Part shown: positions 17,904-27,708 of the stretch, one piece after another | Numbering within the stretch: the stretch's first letter is position 1 | Layout: each line of letters begins with the position of its first letter | Assembly: GCA_944389125.1 (NCBI GenBank) | Contig: CALXLF010000002.1 | Coordinates: forward strand, 1 to 64,000 | Direction: 5' to 3' | Length of the DNA: 64,000 nt | Source: an uncultured Clostridia bacterium | Lineage (GTDB): Bacteria; Bacillota; Clostridia; TANB77; CAG-508 | The notes under the pieces: model-generated | What the model was told of the DNA's origin: nothing | Databases searched by the model: none | What the model saw: only the letters and a program-made list of their open reading frames with translations | Translations under genes and position numbers: made by a program

Positions 17904-18707
17904 ATGGAATGTTTTAATTTTATTCCAGAAGGATGGAACGATAAGAGGGAAATATATGAGTTAAGTTCAATAAAAGAAGCTTATGAAACAGGAAAAACGA
18001 TTCAAGGGTATGTTGATGAATGTGATTCAGACTGTAATTTATATATAAAACTTGGAAAGAATTTAACTGGTATAATTCCTAGAAAAGAAGTTGATTTAAC
18101 TAGTTGTGATGAATTAGGGCTTACAAAAGCTAGTGTTTGTAGAAATAAATTAAATTCTTTTGTACAATTTAAAGTAAAAGAAATTCCTAATGATAATGTT
18201 GTTATCCTTTCTAGAAAAAAAGCTAATGAAGAGGCTTTAAATTGGATGATTAATAATTTACAAGTTGGTATGGTTGTTAAAGGAATTGTAAGAAATATGC
18301 GTAAATATGGAGCTTTTGTAGAAATTGGTTCAGGAGTTGTAGGACTTTTACATATTGAAGATATTTCTGTTTCAAGAATAAAAACCCCAGAAGATAGATT
18401 TTTTGTAGGACAAAAAATAGACGTTGCAATAAAGAGTATTGATAAGGAAAACAATCAAATAGTATTATCATATAAGGAATTGCTTGGAAGTTGGGAAGAG
18501 AATCTAGAAGGAATAGAAGAAAAACAAGTTTTAAGTGGTATTGTTAGAGAAACTGATAAATATAAAAATGGTATTTTTATTGAAATCAAACCAAATTTAG
18601 TAGGTTTAGCTGAATATAAAGATGGTTATTATTATGGACAAAGAGTAAATGTCTTTGTTAAAAAAATAATAAAAGAAAAAAAGAAAATCAAATTATTGAT
18701 TGTTTAA
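17904..18707 (+). CDS. S1 RNA-binding domain protein
   Basis: The 267-aa protein contains an S1 fold at about residues 115-195 with the classical pattern VGMVVKGIVRNMRKYGAFVE, IGSGVVGLLHIEDIS and GQKIDVAIKSID. A degenerate S1-like segment lies before it (GYVDECDSDCNLYIK...IPRKEV) and another after it (GIVRETDKYKNGIFIEI). This resembles ribosomal S1-like or YmfI/ypfD-type proteins of Clostridia. The ATG at 17904 is chosen for its aaaggagaaaaa site. It probably binds mRNA or ribosomes. The relaxation-type gene follows 15 bases later. Confidence 0.75.
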   Translation: MECFNFIPEGWNDKREIYELSSIKEAYETGKTIQGYVDECDSDCNLYIKLGKNLTGIIPRKEVDLTSCDELGLTKASVCRNKLNSFVQFKVKEIPNDNVVILSRKKANEEALNWMINNLQVGMVVKGIVRNMRKYGAFVEIGSGVVGLLHIEDISVSRIKTPEDRFFVGQKIDVAIKSIDKENNQIVLSYKELLGSWEENLEGIEEKQVLSGIVRETDKYKNGIFIEIKPNLVGLAEYKDGYYYGQRVNVFVKKIIKEKKKIKLLIV

Positions 18708-18722
18708 AGGAGGTATTAGAAA

Positions 18723-19658
18723 ATGGTAGATGATGAGCATATTAAAACTACCGTTTCTCCATTCGCAATTAGGGAAGGAGAAATAAAAACTTTTGATGGA
18801 AAAGATGGATATGTATCAATAAACCAGATTATCCACAAAATCAATTTAGGTCATATTTCTGAAATTCATTTTCAAATTTTAGAGCTTGTAAATGAATTTG
18901 AATTTATGACTTCAAGACAAATTTATCAACTTTTGGTACAAAAAGGAGTTGATATAAAATCACAGGACAAGCTAAATAATAAACTTGATCAATTAGTTAA
19001 AACTAAGATTTTAACAAGATATTTCTTTACTTCAGAAGAGGGAAAAGGAATATATAGAATATATTGTTTAGAGAAGATGGGAAAATATTTACTTAATTCT
19101 AAAGAAATAGAATGTAATTGGCAACCAACTGACAATGTAAAACCTGTAAGTATGATTAAGAAAAGGTTAGCAGGAAATCAGATTATAATAGCATATGCTA
19201 GAAAGTCAAGTAATTTTATTTCATATAGAGTAAAACCAGTTATTACTGCAAAAACTATAAATAAGACTTTTAAACCACATGGTGAAGTAACACTTGGAAA
19301 AGATGGAAAAGAAATTAGTTTAGTTTTTGAATGTGTTAGAAGAGAAAAAGATTGGGAAATAAAATTAAAGGAAAGATTAAGACTTTATAAAGACTTTTAT
19401 GATCATTTTGTTCCAGGTGATTCTGGATATAAAATTCCACCTCAAATTATATTTGTTTGTGAAGATGATAAAAACATGGTTGAGGCTTTTAGAGAAATCG
19501 TAATAGATAAAATTAAAATAGATAAAGTAAAATTCTATTTTACAACAGATTTAAAACAAACAGCTTCATCTTTAGACAAATCACTTGTGGAATTTGTAGT
19601 AGATGAAAAAACTGGAAAATATAAAGCTAAAAATGTTGAAATTAAATTTTTAAAATAG
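18723..19658 (+). CDS. Replication-relaxation-like protein
   Basis: The 311-aa protein starts with a winged-helix-like domain (about residues 45-120: IHFQILELVNEFEFMTSRQIYQLL, then a leucine-rich recognition helix and YRIYCLEKMGKYLL). A mixed alpha/beta C-terminal domain follows with VVFECVRREKDWEIKLKERL and PQIIFVCEDDKNM. This order matches the Replic_Relax family found in mobile-element and plasmid proteins. No relaxase gene is adjacent, but the convergent gene is a VirD4-like coupling ATPase. Family call is moderate. Confidence 0.55.
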   Translation: MVDDEHIKTTVSPFAIREGEIKTFDGKDGYVSINQIIHKINLGHISEIHFQILELVNEFEFMTSRQIYQLLVQKGVDIKSQDKLNNKLDQLVKTKILTRYFFTSEEGKGIYRIYCLEKMGKYLLNSKEIECNWQPTDNVKPVSMIKKRLAGNQIIIAYARKSSNFISYRVKPVITAKTINKTFKPHGEVTLGKDGKEISLVFECVRREKDWEIKLKERLRLYKDFYDHFVPGDSGYKIPPQIIFVCEDDKNMVEAFREIVIDKIKIDKVKFYFTTDLKQTASSLDKSLVEFVVDEKTGKYKAKNVEIKFLK

Positions 19659-19666
19659 AAAAAGTA

Positions 19667-19700
19667 CCCCAAATAATAATATTATTATTTGGGGATTTTT
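19667..19700. terminator. Bidirectional terminator between convergent genes
   Basis: ccccaaataataat pairs with its perfect complement ending gggg (19667-19694) followed by ATTTTTTT; the other side carries AAAAA for the minus strand. Confidence 0.85.
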
Positions 19701-22124
19701 TTAATTATTATTATCAGAATTATTTCCATTATAATCATCAATTGCTTGGTCTATATTTGAATTTAATTTAATTGGATTTACATTTTCTGATTCAGAACCT
19801 TTTTTATTAAATGTTCCTCCAAGTGGATTACGAGCAATAGGTCCATCTATATTTGGAGATGAATCAGAGAAATCTATATTTCTAAAATCAAATTTACCTT
19901 TTGAATTAGTAGTATCTGTACTACTAGTAACACCAGAAACAAATTTTGAAAAATTATATGTCTTTATTTTTTGTTTCTCTTTATATCTTGATTCCAAGAA
20001 ATCTAGTTTTGATTTTCCAACTATATTTTTACCTTTTAAATCTTTTGTTTTATAAATAATTTGTTTGAATTTTAAAGCTTGAATCTTTCCAGCTTCATAA
20101 TTCTTTTTCCATTTCCAAGAAATATCTCTATATGCTTGGTCATAAGCAGGATTTTCTCCGTCTTTAGGAGCTGTATTGTATGTATATTTGAAATCCCACT
20201 CACGTTTATCACCAAATTCATCTCTCCACCATTCGTTATCTTCTGGTGTATTATTACCAAATACGATTTTAGTTGTACAGTTTGCAAGAAGAGTTTGTCT
20301 AAAGCTTGTTCTTTCTGCATCTCCTTTAGCACCAAATTGTGATAAGTTTTGAGCAGATATTATAGTTCCAACTCTATATTTTCTATATAATGTAAAGATA
20401 TCTTCAGTTGCTTTACAAATGAAAGGTGGAAACTCATCAATGTATAAGAAATGAGGAATTCTAGTTTTTTCATTTCCAGGTCTAGATAGAACTGATTGTT
20501 GCATTAAAAGTAAGAAGAATAATCCAAAAGCTCTTTGTGCGCTTGCACCTAAATCTCCACGTCTTGTACAAACAAATATAACCTCACCATTTTTTAATAC
20601 ATCATCATAATTTATATTATCATTTCTATTACATAAAATATTTTTTATTCCAGGATAACGAAGTAAACTTTCAATTTGTGCAGCTGGAATTTTTAATTGT
20701 CTAGCAATTTCATCTTTGTTTTTAGAATTTTTAAAGAAGTTATTTTTAAAATATGTTATTTGAATTGCATATTGTTCAGCTAAGTCAGAATCTTTTTCTA
20801 ATATTTTTGTCATTTTTTCTACTAAACTAAAGTTATTTATTATATTAAGCAAATCCTCTATAGTAGGGAGCATTCCTTCATTAATTACTGGGAAAATTAA
20901 TTTTAAAAGTATTACTAAATTTTCTATTGCTTGATTAGCAAGTGCTGTATCTGTTGCACTAGTTGAACTCATTATGCTTCCTGATGTATTGCTTGAATTA
21001 AATTCTGCTAAATACATTTGTTGTAAAATAGATGAAATAGCAAGAGAAGCTTTTATAGGATCTTTATATACAAATGGATTAAGTCCAGCTGATGTAGGAT
21101 CATTTGGATCTATCATTTTATAGCTTATTCCAAAGTTATCAGCTACTTCTGTCATTCTAGATAAAGTCTCATAATCAGGAGCCATATATGTCATTCCAAT
21201 ATTTTTATATAAATATTCGTCACCACTACTTGAAATTATAAGTTTATTCATAAAAGCTTTATACATTTTTTCTTTTGCGGGATTAGGTTTAATCATATTT
21301 AATGTAAAGTTTGCATTTATATATTCATTTGAATATGGATGACTTAATGTTGCTAAGCCGGTTCTTAAAGCGGTATATCCCATTTCTTTAGATGTTTCTC
21401 TAAAGAAGAATTTCTTTTCTATATCTCTTGCAAGCATTGGTTCAAAAACCATAGAAGTTTTTCCAGAACCAGAAACACCAACAACTAAAGTTGATTCAAA
21501 TCTTCTAGCTTCTGGAGTCTTGATAACTTTACCTGTTTCAGAGTCTTTACATAAAAGTATTTCACAAGTATATGGTCCCCAACCTTCTTTAGTATTTGAA
21601 AGATCAATTCCAGGACAATCAAAAACTGAATCATATATATCTTTTGTATCATTAATCCATGTATAACATTTTTTAAATACAGGGTAAAAAGTTACAATTG
21701 GAAGATACCAAGCAAATGCTGAAAATGCAGGTTTTACTAGTTCATAAAAATTCTGAATTATATATGAATAATTTGGAACTGAGAAAAACAATACCCAACA
21801 AATTTTATTTACCCACTGAACTATCATTGATACTACTATAATGTAAAATCCTATTGTAAAGATATATAAAAATGATAATTTCTTTTTATCTTCAGTTACA
21901 AACTTTGATGAAAAAGAAAATTCCAGAGCAAATAGAGGACAAGCAAGGGCTAATGTGTATTTTATAGGTCCCCAATATGAAACTGACATTCCTGTTGCTC
22001 CAATAAAAATTATTTCTATCAATCTATCAATAACTATATATACAGAAATTAATGTTAATATATAAGTGGCAAATGTATTTCTGTCTGTTTTTAGTTTCTT
22101 TAAAAATGCGTCTATATACTTCAT
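19701..22124 (-). CDS. VirD4/TraG-like type IV coupling ATPase
   Basis: An 807-aa protein with about four membrane helices in the first 150 residues. It has Walker A GVSGSGKTS at about 216-224 and Walker B FLYIDEFPPF in the centre, followed by RKYRVGTIISAQNLSQFGA, the sensor region of TraG/VirD4 proteins. The tail is low complexity (Asn, Ser, Asp). The start at 22124 has ggagg just upstream. Coupling proteins feed DNA or protein substrates to type IV secretion channels. No VirB4, VirB6 or relaxase lies nearby. The genes around it are housekeeping, so a domesticated or stand-alone role is possible. Confidence 0.8.
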   Translation of the reverse strand: MKYIDAFLKKLKTDRNTFATYILTLISVYIVIDRLIEIIFIGATGMSVSYWGPIKYTLALACPLFALEFSFSSKFVTEDKKKLSFLYIFTIGFYIIVVSMIVQWVNKICWVLFFSVPNYSYIIQNFYELVKPAFSAFAWYLPIVTFYPVFKKCYTWINDTKDIYDSVFDCPGIDLSNTKEGWGPYTCEILLCKDSETGKVIKTPEARRFESTLVVGVSGSGKTSMVFEPMLARDIEKKFFFRETSKEMGYTALRTGLATLSHPYSNEYINANFTLNMIKPNPAKEKMYKAFMNKLIISSSGDEYLYKNIGMTYMAPDYETLSRMTEVADNFGISYKMIDPNDPTSAGLNPFVYKDPIKASLAISSILQQMYLAEFNSSNTSGSIMSSTSATDTALANQAIENLVILLKLIFPVINEGMLPTIEDLLNIINNFSLVEKMTKILEKDSDLAEQYAIQITYFKNNFFKNSKNKDEIARQLKIPAAQIESLLRYPGIKNILCNRNDNINYDDVLKNGEVIFVCTRRGDLGASAQRAFGLFFLLLMQQSVLSRPGNEKTRIPHFLYIDEFPPFICKATEDIFTLYRKYRVGTIISAQNLSQFGAKGDAERTSFRQTLLANCTTKIVFGNNTPEDNEWWRDEFGDKREWDFKYTYNTAPKDGENPAYDQAYRDISWKWKKNYEAGKIQALKFKQIIYKTKDLKGKNIVGKSKLDFLESRYKEKQKIKTYNFSKFVSGVTSSTDTTNSKGKFDFRNIDFSDSSPNIDGPIARNPLGGTFNKKGSESENVNPIKLNSNIDQAIDDYNGNNSDNNN

Positions 22125-22285
22125 TTTTCCTCCAATTTCAATAAACCTTACTAACAAAAAATTACACATCTATTATCTTACAAAATCGAAAAAAAATCAA
22201 TACTTTTTCGAGCTTTTTAATGAATAAATGTAATAGACAAAACATAGAAATAAAAAAAGAAAGTTTAAGGTAGGAGACTTTTAAA

Positions 22286-23876
22286 TTGAAAAAGAAAAAA
22301 GTAGAAGATTTTTTAAGTGGAATTATAGTTTTAATGTTTTCACAAGTTTTTGTTAAATTGCTAGGAATGATTTACAGTCTATATCTAACAAATAAACAAG
22401 GTTTTGGAGATAGTGGAAATGCTATTTATACATCTAGTTATCAAATATATGCGATATTTCTTACAATTTCTTCTATAGGAATACCAAATGCAGTATCTAA
22501 ATTAGTAGCTGAAAATTTATCAATAGGAGATATAAAAGGTGCAAAAAGAGTATTTAGAGTTTCTATTGCAATTTTTTCTCTTGTTGGATTTATATGTAGT
22601 TTATTTTTATATATTTCTTCTAATTTTATTGCTAAAAATTTGTTAGAAATAGATGCAGCTTCTGATATTTTAAAAATTTTAGCTCCATCTATATTTTTTG
22701 TATCTTTATCAGCGGTAATAAGAGGATATTTTAATGGAAAGCAAAATATTAAATTATCTGCAAAGTCTTTGAGTTTTGAACAAATTTTAAAAACATTTTT
22801 AACAATTGTTGCTGTTGAGTTTGTGTCTAAAAAAACAAATTTTAATACAGAAATAATGGCAAAATTTGCAATGATTGCTGCATCTATTGCTACAGTTTTT
22901 AGTTTTGGATATATCTTTTTTAAATATATAGTAACAGAAAGAAAAAATAGATCAGATTTATATTTAAATGTGTCAAATTTGAAAAAAAGTGCATGGAAAA
23001 TTTTTAGAGAAATTTTAATAATAGTGATTCCATTGTCAATTGCATCATTTGTTATGATTTTAGGAAAAAATATAGATTCGATTACTATTATAAGGATATT
23101 AAAAAATAAAATTGGAGAAGATTTGGCTCAAGAAAAATATGGAATTTTAAGTTCTAAAATTGAGCTTCTAACACGGTTTTCCAATGGCAATAAATGGAGC
23201 TGTTGCAGTTAATTTGGTTCCTGAAATTGCAAAATTAAATGTTTTAAAAAATAATAAAGAATTAAATAAAAAGATAAATTTTTCTCTTTTTATAACGACT
23301 TTTATAGTAATTCCAATAATGATAGGTATGTTTATTTATTCTGACGAGATATTAAACTTGTTATATCCTAATGCAAATAAAGGTGGAGATTTACTTAAGC
23401 TAGCATCAATTTCAATAATTTTTTGTGGACTTTCACAAACTATAACAGGAATTTTGCAGGGTATTGGTGAAGTTGGAGCATATTTAAAATTTATAAGTTT
23501 TTCTATGATAGTTAAGTTAATTTTAAATTTAATTTTGATTCCTATAGATAGTTTGTTAGAAAAAGGAGCAATTATAAGTTCTCTAGTTTATGATATTATA
23601 ATTTTTATTTTAGTTTATAAAAAAATGAAAGAAAAATTAGATTTAAAGTTAAATATTTTAAGTGATGTTTTTAAAATTTCTTCAATTACTATTATTGCTA
23701 TATTTATTTCTAAACTATTAATAAATAATTTTATTTTATCAAATAGAATAAAAACTATTATAGAAATTTTACTTGTTGCAATAATATATTTTATTTTGTC
23801 TTTTTTTATTTTTCAAAGTGGAAATTTAAAAAATATATTTAAATTTGAGAATAGAAAAAAGCCAAAATATCAATAA
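22286..23876 (+). CDS. MurJ/SpoVB-type polysaccharide flippase, joined by one +1 shift
   Basis: The TTG start follows gtaggagac. The zero frame runs 296 codons to CGG at 23174, then stops about twelve codons later. Skipping the C gives a 529-aa protein with about 14 membrane helices, the normal size of MOP-superfamily flippases. Motifs: SQVFVKLLGMIYSLYLT at the N-terminus, GIPNAVSKLVAE near residue 70, GYFNGKQNIKLSA near 150, and the joined GFPMAINGAVAVNLVPEIAK. The family moves lipid-linked wall or capsule precursors across the membrane; which substrate (lipid II or other) is open. Confidence 0.85.
23174..23176 (+). other. CGG +1 frameshift site (flippase)
   Basis: ACA CGG T is read ACA (C) GGT, giving LTGFPMAINGA; Gly is residue 297. 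One of two sites with CGGT. Confidence 0.88.
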
Positions 23877-24033
23877 TTTTAAAAAAATAAATTATAAAAG
23901 TTATAAAGTGACATTTCTCTGAAACTTATTAATATCAAGCACTCTGCAAATTTAATTAATCTTGAAAATAAAAAATAAAATAAAAAAATAAAAAATAAAA
24001 GAGGGATTTTGCTTGAATTTGGCGAATAATCTT

Positions 24034-24062
24034 ATTGTAGATAAGAGAAAGCTTTTCTACAA
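24034..24062 (+). promoter_or_regulatory. Leader hairpin before the HU gene
   Basis: In the 211-base gap before hup, ttgtaga and ttctacaa arms form a hairpin that ends just before the ribosome site. It may control translation or mRNA stability. The rest of 23877-24033 is AT-rich and shows no gene. Confidence 0.4.
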
Positions 24063-24087
24063 CAAATTCATTAGGAGGTAATATAAA

Positions 24088-24363
24088 ATGAACAAAGCTG
24101 AATTAGTAGCAGCAGTCGCTGCAAAAACAGGAGAAACAAAAAAAGCTGCTGAGGAAACAGTTAACGCATTTGTTAGCGTAGTAACAGAAGCATTAAAAAG
24201 TGGAGAAAAAGTTCAATTAGTTGGATTTGGTTCTTTTGAAGTAAGAAAAAGAGCTGCTAGAAAAGGAAGAAATCCACAAACTAAAGAAGAAATAAAAATA
24301 CCTGCATCAAAAGCTCCAGTATTCAAAGCTGGTAAAGCATTAAAAGATGTAGTAAATAATTAA
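24088..24363 (+). CDS. hup: DNA-binding protein HU
   Basis: The 91-aa protein matches HU over its length: [41 protein letters not shown] and the NPQTKE...[17 protein letters not shown] arm. It is a nucleoid protein that bends DNA. It has a strong attaggaggta site, its own leader and a terminator. Codon use is that of highly expressed resident genes, with no CGG. Confidence 0.96.
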   Translation: MNKAELVAAVAAKTGETKKAAEETVNAFVSVVTEALKSGEKVQLVGFGSFEVRKRAARKGRNPQTKEEIKIPASKAPVFKAGKALKDVVNN

Positions 24364-24390
24364 TTAGAATTCGGTAGAATAAATAAAAAA

Positions 24391-24420
24391 ATTCACTTAA
24401 TTTTTTAAGTGGATTTTTTT
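24391..24420 (+). terminator. Intrinsic terminator after hup
   Basis: attcactta and taagtggat arms followed by a seven-T run. Confidence 0.88.
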
Positions 24421-24439
24421 GTTTTTATGTCGAATTTGG

Positions 24440-24467
24440 TTGACTTTTTTGGGTGATATGCTATAAT
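24440..24467 (+). promoter_or_regulatory. Sigma-A promoter for the 24517 gene
   Basis: TTGACT (24440-24445), a 16-base spacer and TATAAT (24462-24467). Confidence 0.65.
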
Positions 24468-24516
24468 TAAAAATAGGTAAATATATAAAATAGATTATTT
24501 TGGAGGTTTAAAATAT

Positions 24517-24768
24517 ATGGAAAAAGAAGAAATCAAAAAAGAATCAATAGATGCTGTTGTAATAGAATTAATGTCAAGAGAATTAAATAAAGCTTTAGGA
24601 AAAACTCAAGATTATTTTGAAGGTGTTGCTAAAGAATTGACAGAACAATATCCCGGAAAAACTCCAGAAGAAATTGGTGATATTTATGATGAAATGTGTA
24701 TAGAAGCAGAAAAAAATAAAGCACCAGAAGATAAAGCAACTGAAGTTAATTCAGATGAAAGAGACTAA
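24517..24768 (+). CDS. Small acidic helical protein, unknown
   Basis: No family is recognised in this 83-aa protein. It is rich in Glu and Lys, with predicted helices (ESIDAVVIELMSRELNKAL; TPEEIGDIYDEMCIEAE) and a charged tail. A good ggaggttt site and a strong promoter support expression. It is 37 bases ahead of another small helical protein, so the pair may form a two-gene operon. Confidence 0.6.
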   Translation: MEKEEIKKESIDAVVIELMSRELNKALGKTQDYFEGVAKELTEQYPGKTPEEIGDIYDEMCIEAEKNKAPEDKATEVNSDERD

Positions 24769-24805
24769 TATTTAATTTACAAATGATAAGTAGGGGGTAG
24801 AAGTT

Positions 24806-25378
24806 TTGGAAAGTACTAGTACTATAAAAATAATACCAAATGAAGATAGAATTGCGATTGCTGAAGTTGATTATATAATACATCATATGAATGAATTGTA
24901 TTTAAATAAAATTCCTCAAAAAGTTAGAGACTATATAACAATCGTAAAAAAGAAAAATATAGATATTTATGTTAATCCTAAAATTCCTCTTGAGAAGCAA
25001 GGATTAAAAGAATATACTTTATATCTTCTTATGATTTTAAATCTAAAATATTGGTGTAATGATGAGAGAAGAAAAGATATTTTAGCAATGATGGAAAATA
25101 ATCAAAGAAAATATGAAGAAAAAATTAATAATATTTTTGAACAAGCTGAAAGTTTAACAACAGCTAGTGAAGAAAATGTGGAAAGCATTGCTACTAATAA
25201 GCCTAAACAAATTATTACAGTAAATAATATAGCAGAAACAAAAGAAAATAAACTTGATGATGCTCAAGAAAATGTCAAAGATAATGTAGAAGAAAATGCA
25301 ATAGCAGAAAAACCAAAAGAAAACTTTTTTACTAGATTTATAAATAAAGTAAAATTAATGTTTAAACATAAAGAATAA
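24806..25378 (+). CDS. Unknown 190-aa protein with helical N-terminal domain and acidic linker
   Basis: The TTG start follows tagggggtag. Residues 15-80 look like a compact helical domain (YIIHHMNELYLNKIPQKVRD..., LKEYTLYLLMILNLKYWC). Residues about 110-175 form a Glu/Asn-rich linker, and the last 15 residues are basic and aromatic (FFTRFINKVKLMFKHK), possibly membrane-associating. Similarity to a known family is not apparent. It is probably co-transcribed with the 24517 gene. Confidence 0.6.
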   Translation: MESTSTIKIIPNEDRIAIAEVDYIIHHMNELYLNKIPQKVRDYITIVKKKNIDIYVNPKIPLEKQGLKEYTLYLLMILNLKYWCNDERRKDILAMMENNQRKYEEKINNIFEQAESLTTASEENVESIATNKPKQIITVNNIAETKENKLDDAQENVKDNVEENAIAEKPKENFFTRFINKVKLMFKHKE

Positions 25379-25386
25379 TAATAAAT

Positions 25387-25420
25387 GGGCATGAGTTAAA
25401 AATTCATGTCCAATTTTATT
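25387..25420 (+). terminator. Intrinsic terminator
   Basis: gggcatgagtt pairs with aattcatgtcc, followed by an AT-rich T tract. Confidence 0.7.
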
Positions 25421-25456
25421 TTGAAGTTTAGATAATTTTGAAAAGGAAATCTAGAT

Positions 25457-26233
25457 ATGAAAAAGAAAATTTTTATCATATTATTTTTTATTCTTTTTAT
25501 AATTGCTCTAGCTATATTTTTTATATTTTATGTAAAGAAAATTTGGAATAATAATCAATTAAAACAAAATGAAGATCCTAAATTTAATATTAGTAAAATT
25601 CAATATTATAGTAATGTTGGAGCAGTTTCTAATCAAACTACTTATCAAAATCCAGAATGGAATTTAAATGTATATCAATATACAGATATTGCAATTTATG
25701 TTGAAAGAATAGAAGATTATAATACTGATAATTATATAAAAAAATTATATTTAAATAATATTAATATTTCAAAATCAGAAAAAGGTGTACAAAAATTGTA
25801 TTATTTAAATCCTGTGAATTTTGGAGATAGTGATATCACAAATTTGACTGATGAAAACAAAATAACAGACGGTTTAGAATATAACATTATAAATTATGAA
25901 AATAAGGAAAATGATATAAAATACAGTATTCCAATATTTTTTGAAGATTGTTCAAATCCAATTACTCTAAGATATTTAAACTCTGATATTATAACAAATT
26001 ATACAATTTCTACTACTGAACCAATTGAATTTAATGGAAGCTTATTAAAAAATGCAAATATTAATTTAGAAGATATAGAAGCTAATATTTCTATGGATTT
26101 AAATTTAATTACAGAATCAGGATATACTCATACTATTAATCTTGAATTTGAAATACCTTTAAAGAATAAAAATAGCACTATTTATGATGGAGAAATTAAT
26201 GTTATAAAAGAGAAGTTAAATAACAATTTTTAA
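25457..26233 (+). CDS. Membrane-anchored extracellular protein, unknown
   Basis: The 258-aa protein has a basic N-terminus and one long hydrophobic segment (about residues 5-29) without a lipobox. An extracellular domain rich in Asn, Tyr and Ile with many short alternating stretches follows, probably beta-rich. It contains no Cys-x-x-Cys or catalytic motif that can be recognised. It lies upstream of the glucosaminidase gene, which has its own promoter. Confidence 0.55.
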   Translation: MKKKIFIILFFILFIIALAIFFIFYVKKIWNNNQLKQNEDPKFNISKIQYYSNVGAVSNQTTYQNPEWNLNVYQYTDIAIYVERIEDYNTDNYIKKLYLNNINISKSEKGVQKLYYLNPVNFGDSDITNLTDENKITDGLEYNIINYENKENDIKYSIPIFFEDCSNPITLRYLNSDIITNYTISTTEPIEFNGSLLKNANINLEDIEANISMDLNLITESGYTHTINLEFEIPLKNKNSTIYDGEINVIKEKLNNNF

Positions 26234-26254
26234 ATTGTTACAATTTTTTTAAAG

Positions 26255-26283
26255 TTGATTTTTAGCTAAATTATATATAAAAT
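26255..26283 (+). promoter_or_regulatory. Candidate promoter for the glucosaminidase gene
   Basis: TTGATT (26255-26260), a 17-base spacer and TAAAAT (26278-26283). Confidence 0.45.
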
Positions 26284-26313
26284 TTAAATGAAAAATTATT
26301 TATGGAGAAAGCA

Positions 26314-27544
26314 ATGCAAATACACTCAAGAAAAATTAGTATTCTAGGAATTCTAATTATAATACTGTTTATATTTTTTATGATTTTTTTAGTAAATATT
26401 TTAGGAATATTTAAAGAAAATGAAGTAGAAGCAGTTTCTTTAGAATCTACAGATGAAAAAGAAAAATTACATATTAATCAAAATCCAATTAATTTAGATA
26501 GTATTTTAGACGAAAATACTGGAGAAAACAGCACATGGGAAATGAGCTGGGAAGAGGTAGATTTAGAATATACAACTATTTATAATGAAAATGATTCTTT
26601 ACCAAGTGGTACTATATATGTTACACAAGCTCGGAATAGATGGAACTGAAGAGGTTATTACTGTTAAAGAGTACATAAATAATGAACTAGCTAATGAACA
26701 AATTGTGGCTAGTAATGTAAAAAGAGCATCAATTGATAAAGTTGTGGAAATTGGAACTGGAAAAGGAACCAATAATTATGAGCTAAAAGAAGGAGATACT
26801 GTTTATAATACTTCTAATTCATTAGCTGTAAGAAAGGCTGCAGATAATAATAGTGAAAAATTAGCTACTCTTTCAAAAGGCATGCCAGTTTATGTTCAAT
26901 CTATTTATGAAAATGGATGGAGTTATATATTATCAGATGAACAAGATGGTTATGTTCTTTCTGAATGTTTAAGCAATATAAATCCAAATAGTATAATAAC
27001 TAATGATAATGAAAACAGTAATGAATATACAAAAGAAGAATTATTAGCAAATTTAAGCTTTAATATGGATTTAAGCAAGCCAAGTGGCCTTAGTTTAGAA
27101 CAATTTAGAAAGATTTTAAAGTATAATTCAAATGATGTAAATAATATCTTTACATCAAACGCAGACTATTTTTATTATGCAGAACAAGAATATGGATTAA
27201 ATGGAGTATTTTTAGCTGCAATTGCAATACATGAGAGTGGATGGGGAACATCAAATATTGCAATTAGTAAAAACAATTTATTTGGATATATGGCTTATGA
27301 TGGAAATAGTTTTTCTTCTTCAAAGAATTTTAGTTCATATTCAGAAGGAATTGATTTATTAGCTCGTGTATTAGTGAAATATTATTTAAATCCTGCAGGA
27401 ACTGAAATTTATGGAGGAGAAATTGCAGAAGGAAAATATTATAATGGAAGTACTTTAGCAAGTGTTAATAAAAAATATGCTAGTGATTCTAGTTGGTCAA
27501 ATAAAGTTTATGAAATAATGGAAGATTTATATAATAATTTATAA
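26314..27544 (+). CDS. G5-SH3-glucosaminidase cell-wall hydrolase, joined by one +1 shift
   Basis: The start at 26314 has ggagaaag at good spacing. The zero frame covers 106 codons (membrane anchor at about 12-35) to CGG at 26632 and stops five codons later. Skipping the C gives a 409-aa protein. Domains: a G5-type segment beginning across the join (TIYVTQAGIDGTEEVITV, conserved Gly), an SH3b domain (about 180-235: NSLAVRKAADNNSEKLATLS) and a C-terminal glucosaminidase domain (AEQEYGLNGVFLAAIAIHES with the catalytic Glu, then NNLFGYMA). It probably cleaves peptidoglycan outside the cell. Without the shift only the anchor would be made. Confidence 0.86.
26632..26634 (+). other. CGG +1 frameshift site (glucosaminidase)
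   Basis: GCT CGG A is read GCT (C) GGA, giving TQAGIDG with Gly 107 of the G5 segment. Confidence 0.88.
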
Positions 27545-27550
27545 TATGAT

Positions 27551-27576
27551 AAATGACAGATTGTTATCTGTCATTT
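27551..27576 (+). terminator. Terminator-like hairpin after glucosaminidase
   Basis: aaatgacaga pairs perfectly with tctgtcattt around a short loop; the following T tract is interrupted. Confidence 0.6.
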
Positions 27577-27629
27577 ATATTGCTTTTATATTGCTAGAAT
27601 AAAAAACTTGCGTTTTTTTAAATTTTTGG

Positions 27630-27658
27630 TTGCTATTTTAAAAATAATTAGGTATAAT
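27630..27658 (+). promoter_or_regulatory. Sigma-A promoter for 27709-32321
   Basis: TTGCTA (27630-27635), a 17-base spacer and TATAAT (27653-27658), 50 bases before the ATG. Confidence 0.6.
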
Positions 27659-27708
27659 AGTTGTGTGTTAAAATTTAAAAATTAAAACCTAAAGGAGGTT
27701 TATATATA

